A DNA stretch of 9,027 nucleotides from the NCBI GenBank assembly GCA_031384695.1, contig JANNAV010000174.1:1-9027 (forward strand), written 5' to 3'. Origin of the DNA: JANNAV01 sp031384695. Lineage in GTDB: Bacteria; Pseudomonadota; Alphaproteobacteria; Rhodobacterales; Rhodobacteraceae. Under the pieces are notes generated by a model. The model ran no database searches. It had not been told where the DNA came from and saw nothing but the letters and a program-made list of their open reading frames with translations. Of the stretch, positions 7,746-9,027 are shown in pieces (the stretch's first letter is position 1; the number at the start of each line of letters is the position of its first letter). The position numbers and the translations under genes are program-made.

Positions 7746-9027
7746 ATGGCCATCCTCGTTGATCTGACCGATACCGAAGGCCAAACTTGGGATATCCGCG
7801 ACACAAACGGCGGAGGGCTGAGCATCGTCGATGGCACCAATGATGCCTTTGACTTCGGCATGATCCTGTTCGTCAACGGCACGCCGGTCAACCCGCTAGC
7901 GGCCTCGGTCGATTTCAACGGCCGCGAGGTGAACGCGGTTCCGGTGCTGATCGGCGGCATCGCGGTGCAGCGACAGGTCCTGGTGTCAGATGCAGCCATC
8001 TCGTCCATCGGTTTCGCCCGCTTTTTCGACAGCTTTACCAACACCACCGATGCCGCGATCACCATCACGGTTCAAACCCGCAGCGACAGCGGCGCTGACG
8101 CCAACACCACCCTGACCACCTCCTCAGGCGACGGCATTCTGACCACAGCCGACAAAGGCTTTTTCACCACAGACGGGGCGGCAGCCGCCGACAGCATTGC
8201 CATGATCGCCTACGGCGACGGGCAATCCACATCGCTTGCCCCCAGCAGCGCCACGCTCACCGACAACGACGACATCGCCATCACCCATACCCTGACCCTG
8301 CAACCGGGCGAGACGCAAAGCCTGCTGCAGTTCGTCACCCAGACCGATGCCGGCGATACAGTTTCGGCAGGTCTCGACCTGACCAACTTCACCAATTCCG
8401 CGATCATTCTGGACGCGTCCGGCTTCCTTGCGGGCCTCACGCGCGAGGAACAGTTGAGCATCGTCAACTATTCCGGCTTCGACGCCCTTCACCCCGCCCA
8501 CACCATTACCGATTCCGACGGCAACCGCTGGGGCATCGACGATCTGGGGCGGCTGTCCACGCTGGATAGCGGCGCGGTGCAGAACTTCACGATCCCTGTT
8601 TTAGCGCAGAACTTCGACGAATTGCTCAGCGTCACCACCAATGCCGTGACCGGCGAGGTCACGGTTGTCACCGGCGGGTTCGTGGGGTCGCCCGGTACGA
8701 CCGTCACCTACACCTACACCCCGCTGCAGGGGCATGGCGTGATCCGGCTGGTCGTCACCATCGAGGGCGGATCCGTGGGGTTCCTTGCGGATCTGGACCC
8801 CGCCGTCATCACCGGCTACGACCCGGCCCTGCTGCCGGCGCAGGCAGCCTCGCCCGATTTCAGCGTCGCGTCCGGGGTCGTACTGGACGACAGCGAAAGC
8901 GGCACGGGCGGCACCCTGCCCGCGCTGACCTATGTGTTCGGGGCCACAGGGGCCGACAACACCACGTCGGTCAGCGGAACCAACATCACCACCAACATGC
9001 CCGGCCAAGGCGCAGGTCCGGGCGGGA
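7746..9027 (+). CDS. Large acidic, cysteine-free, probably secreted or surface protein (3' end outside window)
   Basis: The frame opens at ATG 7746 behind AAGGAG and stays open for 427 codons to the right edge. I cannot assign a named family. The visible part has no cysteine, only about 10 Lys/Arg against about 48 Asp/Glu, and is rich in Thr, Asp, Gly, Ser and Val, as in extracellular beta-sandwich or RTX/adhesin-type proteins. Residues about 5-245 read as one domain, with TWDI, GTNDAFDFGM, VQRQVLV, ARFFDSFTNT, SGDGILTTADKGFF, LTLQPGETQSLLQFV and LTREEQLSIVNY. A second unit begins near 253 with ITDSDGNRWGI, echoing LTDTEGQTWDI at 7-17. A Gly-rich segment starts near 386. There is no N-terminal signal peptide or membrane segment, which would fit type I secretion by a C-terminal signal, but that end is not visible and no calcium-binding GGXGXD nonapeptides are seen yet. 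Function is unknown. Confidence 0.85.
   Translation, partial: MAILVDLTDTEGQTWDIRDTNGGGLSIVDGTNDAFDFGMILFVNGTPVNPLAASVDFNGREVNAVPVLIGGIAVQRQVLVSDAAISSIGFARFFDSFTNTTDAAITITVQTRSDSGADANTTLTTSSGDGILTTADKGFFTTDGAAAADSIAMIAYGDGQSTSLAPSSATLTDNDDIAITHTLTLQPGETQSLLQFVTQTDAGDTVSAGLDLTNFTNSAIILDASGFLAGLTREEQLSIVNYSGFDALHPAHTITDSDGNRWGIDDLGRLSTLDSGAVQNFTIPVLAQNFDELLSVTTNAVTGEVTVVTGGFVGSPGTTVTYTYTPLQGHGVIRLVVTIEGGSVGFLADLDPAVITGYDPALLPAQAASPDFSVASGVVLDDSESGTGGTLPALTYVFGATGADNTTSVSGTNITTNMPGQGAGPGG

Noticed and set aside
7088..8068. 326-codon minus-strand ORF across the TfoX-domain gene and the start of the large gene
   Set aside because: It opposes three plus-strand frames, two of them well supported by a family match or a strong ribosome binding site, and shows no family motif.
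8601..9008. 135-codon minus-strand ORF opposite the large acidic gene
   Set aside because: It is a Gly/Arg-rich shadow; the plus frame has a clear ribosome binding site and stays open for 427 codons.

Overview
The window reads as chromosomal DNA from a high-GC alphaproteobacterium, most likely a member of the Rhodobacteraceae. The reasons are the strong G/C preference at third codon positions, the glgP-glgB-glgC gene order, the two-domain aldehyde dehydrogenase of a type common in that family, and the TfoX C-terminal domain protein. This assignment comes from recognising protein families and composition, not from a database search.

Layout. Bases 3-785 (+) hold the 3' end of an aldehyde dehydrogenase family gene. 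Its visible part is the C-terminal, catalytically degenerate ALDH domain. Bases 786-992 form a convergent intergenic region with two strong inverted repeats, one of them a perfect 37-base palindrome. Bases 993-6871 (-) hold a tight glycogen operon transcribed glgP, glgB, glgC. All three genes look intact, with family-typical lengths and catalytic residues. A putative sigma70-type promoter lies just upstream of glgP. Bases 6872-7137 separate this operon from rightward genes: a 45-codon Gln/Pro-rich small ORF (7138-7275), a TfoX C-terminal domain protein (7313-7642), and a large acidic, cysteine-free, Thr/Asp/Gly-rich reading frame. That frame starts at 7746 behind a strong ribosome binding site and runs off the window's right edge.

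How the genes work together. GlgC makes ADP-glucose, GlgB adds alpha-1,6 branches and GlgP degrades glycogen to glucose-1-phosphate. Glycogen synthase (glgA) and the debranching enzyme (glgX) often follow glgC in related bacteria but are absent here. The gene beyond glgC is the convergent aldehyde dehydrogenase, and the palindromes sit exactly at that junction. Synthase must therefore be encoded elsewhere, or the pathway is incomplete.

I see no CRISPR array, phage module, insertion sequence, tRNA or rRNA. Most of the window is ordinary housekeeping sequence. The points most worth a second look are the palindrome pair at the truncated operon end and the unfinished surface-type protein at the right edge.
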